The translations under genes were made by a program, and so were the position numbers. A model generated the notes under the pieces. The model was not told the origin of the DNA. It did not search any database and saw only the letters and a list, made by a program, of their open reading frames with translations. DNA of 64,000 nucleotides from Capillibacterium thermochitinicola (GTDB taxonomy: Bacteria; Bacillota; UBA4882; UBA10575). This document shows positions 62,565 to 64,000 of the stretch, piece by piece. The stretch covers positions 78,033 to 142,032 of the forward strand of contig NZ_JAAKDE010000015.1 in the NCBI RefSeq assembly GCF_013664685.1. The letters are read 5' to 3'. How positions within the stretch are numbered: position 1 is the first letter of the stretch; each line of letters starts with the position of its first letter.

Positions 62565-64000
62565 ATGTATCTTAAGCGTATGACTATAAAAAATTTCCGT
62601 TGCATAAAGGAGGCAACGCTTTACTTCAACGAAGGTTTAAATATTCTGATTGGTGAAAACAACTCCGGTAAAACTACCATCTTGGATGCTTTACGTCTTG
62701 CCTTTAGCTATGGAAAGCAATGGCGAGATATTTATGTCTCTTTAGATGATTTTTATATAGACAAGAATGATTTAAAAGCACAAGAGAGTGATATAGAATT
62801 CCATTTGTATTTTAAGATTCAAAGACCCGAAGAAGCTGGTATCTTTATCGACTTGTTGGCCATAAATGATGAAGGAGAACAAGAGCTTCAACTTCACTTT
62901 CGGTATTTCATTCAAGAAAGAAACGGGATTAAAAAGGTTAGATATAGTGTATGGGGTGGAGAAAATGAGGGTCAGATGATTAACCCTGAAGTTCTTGATT
63001 TAATTTACTATGTTTATTTAGGTGCATTGAGGGATGCCGTTCAGCAGTTGCGGCCTGTTAGGGGAAATAGACTTGGCGAATTATATACAAAATTGGTACC
63101 CGATGAAAAAGAACAAGAAGTATTTGCCCAAAAAGTTAGATCTGTCTTAAGTAATGATAAGGATTGGCAAATTCTTATTGAAAAAGGAAAAATAAAAGTG
63201 AATGAGCACCTCAATGAGTTTTCAATAAAAGGGAAAGAACAAACCGTTGAAATCGATTTTCTGCCGTGGGAGTTTCGTAAAATTGTTGAAAGCCTTAGAA
63301 TCCAGATGCCTTTTTTTGGTAAGGATGTTCTTGAAAATGAAGAAGACCAGAGATATTTTGAGCTTTCCCAAAACGGGCTTGGTTATAACAACCTCATTTA
63401 TATCGCAACTGTGCTTGGTGATTTAGAGCGGAAAAAAGAGTTGGAAAAAGAGGCATATATAGCATTATTGATTGAAGAACCGGAAGCCCATCTCCATCCT
63501 CAACTCCAGAATATTTTCTTTAACTACCTCAATAAGTTAAATAAAAGCGGATTTCAAATATTCGTAACATCACATTCTCCAACGATAACAGCAAAAGCTG
63601 ATCTTGATTCATTAATTGTGTTACAAGACCAAGAAGATAAAATTTTTGCCTTGTCGATTAAAAAAACAAATCTCGATGATTCAAATAAAAAATTTCTGCG
63701 CAAATTTTTAGATGTAACAAAGAGTCAGTTATTCTTTTCGAATGGGGTAATATTGGTTGAAGGAATTTCCGAAGCCTTATTGTTGCCGGTTTTTTCTAAA
63801 ATAATGGGTGATGAGTATGATATTGAAAAAAACGGTATTGAGGTAGTTAACCTTAATGGTGTTGCTTTTGAGCATTTTGCAAAGTTGTTTAATACTAAAA
63901 ATCCTTCAAACAGGCTAAATTGTCGATGTGCAATTTTAACAGATGATGATCGTACAGGAAACGAGGAAATATCTTCACGTGTGTTTGGCAATTATGAATT
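62565..64000 (+). CDS. OLD-family ATP-dependent nuclease (AAA + TOPRIM), 3' end outside window
   Basis: An open frame of at least 478 codons, still open at the window edge. Walker A GENNSGKTT is at 30-38; Walker B as LIEEPEAHLHP is at about 301-311 followed by the TSHSP switch. TOPRIM motifs are VEGISEALLLP (about 399) and TDDDRTG (about 458). This domain order is that of OLD/GajA-like nucleases. ATG 62565 follows AAAAGGA. It is markedly AT-richer than the rest of the window, suggesting transfer. If a UvrD-like gene follows, it would be Gabija-like. Confidence 0.85.
   Translation, partial: MYLKRMTIKNFRCIKEATLYFNEGLNILIGENNSGKTTILDALRLAFSYGKQWRDIYVSLDDFYIDKNDLKAQESDIEFHLYFKIQRPEEAGIFIDLLAINDEGEQELQLHFRYFIQERNGIKKVRYSVWGGENEGQMINPEVLDLIYYVYLGALRDAVQQLRPVRGNRLGELYTKLVPDEKEQEVFAQKVRSVLSNDKDWQILIEKGKIKVNEHLNEFSIKGKEQTVEIDFLPWEFRKIVESLRIQMPFFGKDVLENEEDQRYFELSQNGLGYNNLIYIATVLGDLERKKELEKEAYIALLIEEPEAHLHPQLQNIFFNYLNKLNKSGFQIFVTSHSPTITAKADLDSLIVLQDQEDKIFALSIKKTNLDDSNKKFLRKFLDVTKSQLFFSNGVILVEGISEALLLPVFSKIMGDEYDIEKNGIEVVNLNGVAFEHFAKLFNTKNPSNRLNCRCAILTDDDRTGNEEISSRVFGNYE

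Noticed and set aside
1..64000. CRISPR arrays, tRNA or rRNA genes, insertion sequences
   Set aside because: No regularly spaced repeats, no cloverleaf or rRNA sequence and no transposase or terminal inverted repeats were found.

Overview
The window reads as the chromosome of an endospore-forming member of the Bacillota, Clostridia-like rather than Bacillus-like. The evidence is a GerA-type germination operon, SpoIIP, YunB and DUF1614 sporulation genes, an IspH-S1 fusion, a MinE-containing Min system, a T-box on trpS, strong AGGAGG ribosome sites and frequent TTG/GTG starts. I do not name a species. Most of the window is moderately GC-rich; the last 1.7 kb is visibly AT-rich.

1-6.3 kb is the elongasome and division-site cluster mreC-mreD-mrdA-minC-minD-minE-rodA, with an apparent one-base frameshift in minD. 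6.3-10.9 kb holds a class A penicillin-binding protein, yunB, prs and rpmB. 11.2-18.4 kb is a housekeeping run: asp23, fakA, rsmD, coaD, a coiled-coil protein, cmk, plsC and an ispH-rpsA fusion with an internal ribosome site. 18.7-24.5 kb carries DUF1614, spoIIP, two tandem DUF3189 genes and a three-gene acyl-CoA dehydratase activase cluster. 24.6-30.5 kb is gerAA-gerAB-gerAC followed by a UbiA-family prenyltransferase and a polyprenyl diphosphate synthase. trpS with its T-box leader and the divergent dnaE follow to 35.3 kb.

35.4-52.4 kb is accessory carbohydrate metabolism. The first part is a GH65 disaccharide phosphorylase, a LacI regulator and a three-gene ABC importer, tied together by three matching operators. 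A degenerate copy of the 3' end of dnaE lies beyond its far end, so this 7.9 kb block sits between direct repeats and looks like an inserted islet. The second part is a galactose module: mglB-mglA-mglC uptake, a decayed chemoreceptor, a DeoR regulator, a small ORF, and galT-galK-galE.

52.6-62.3 kb (minus strand) is a three-gene putative defence operon: a SNF2-type helicase with a C-terminal DUF3883 nuclease-like domain, a DUF1156 DNA adenine methylase and a DUF499 ATPase whose N-terminus carries a Swt1-like HEPN domain with an intact R-X4-H motif. A divergent AT-rich OLD-family ATPase/TOPRIM nuclease gene begins at 62.6 kb and runs off the window. This helicase-methylase-ATPase locus with its OLD partner is the most likely home of an interesting or under-described system.
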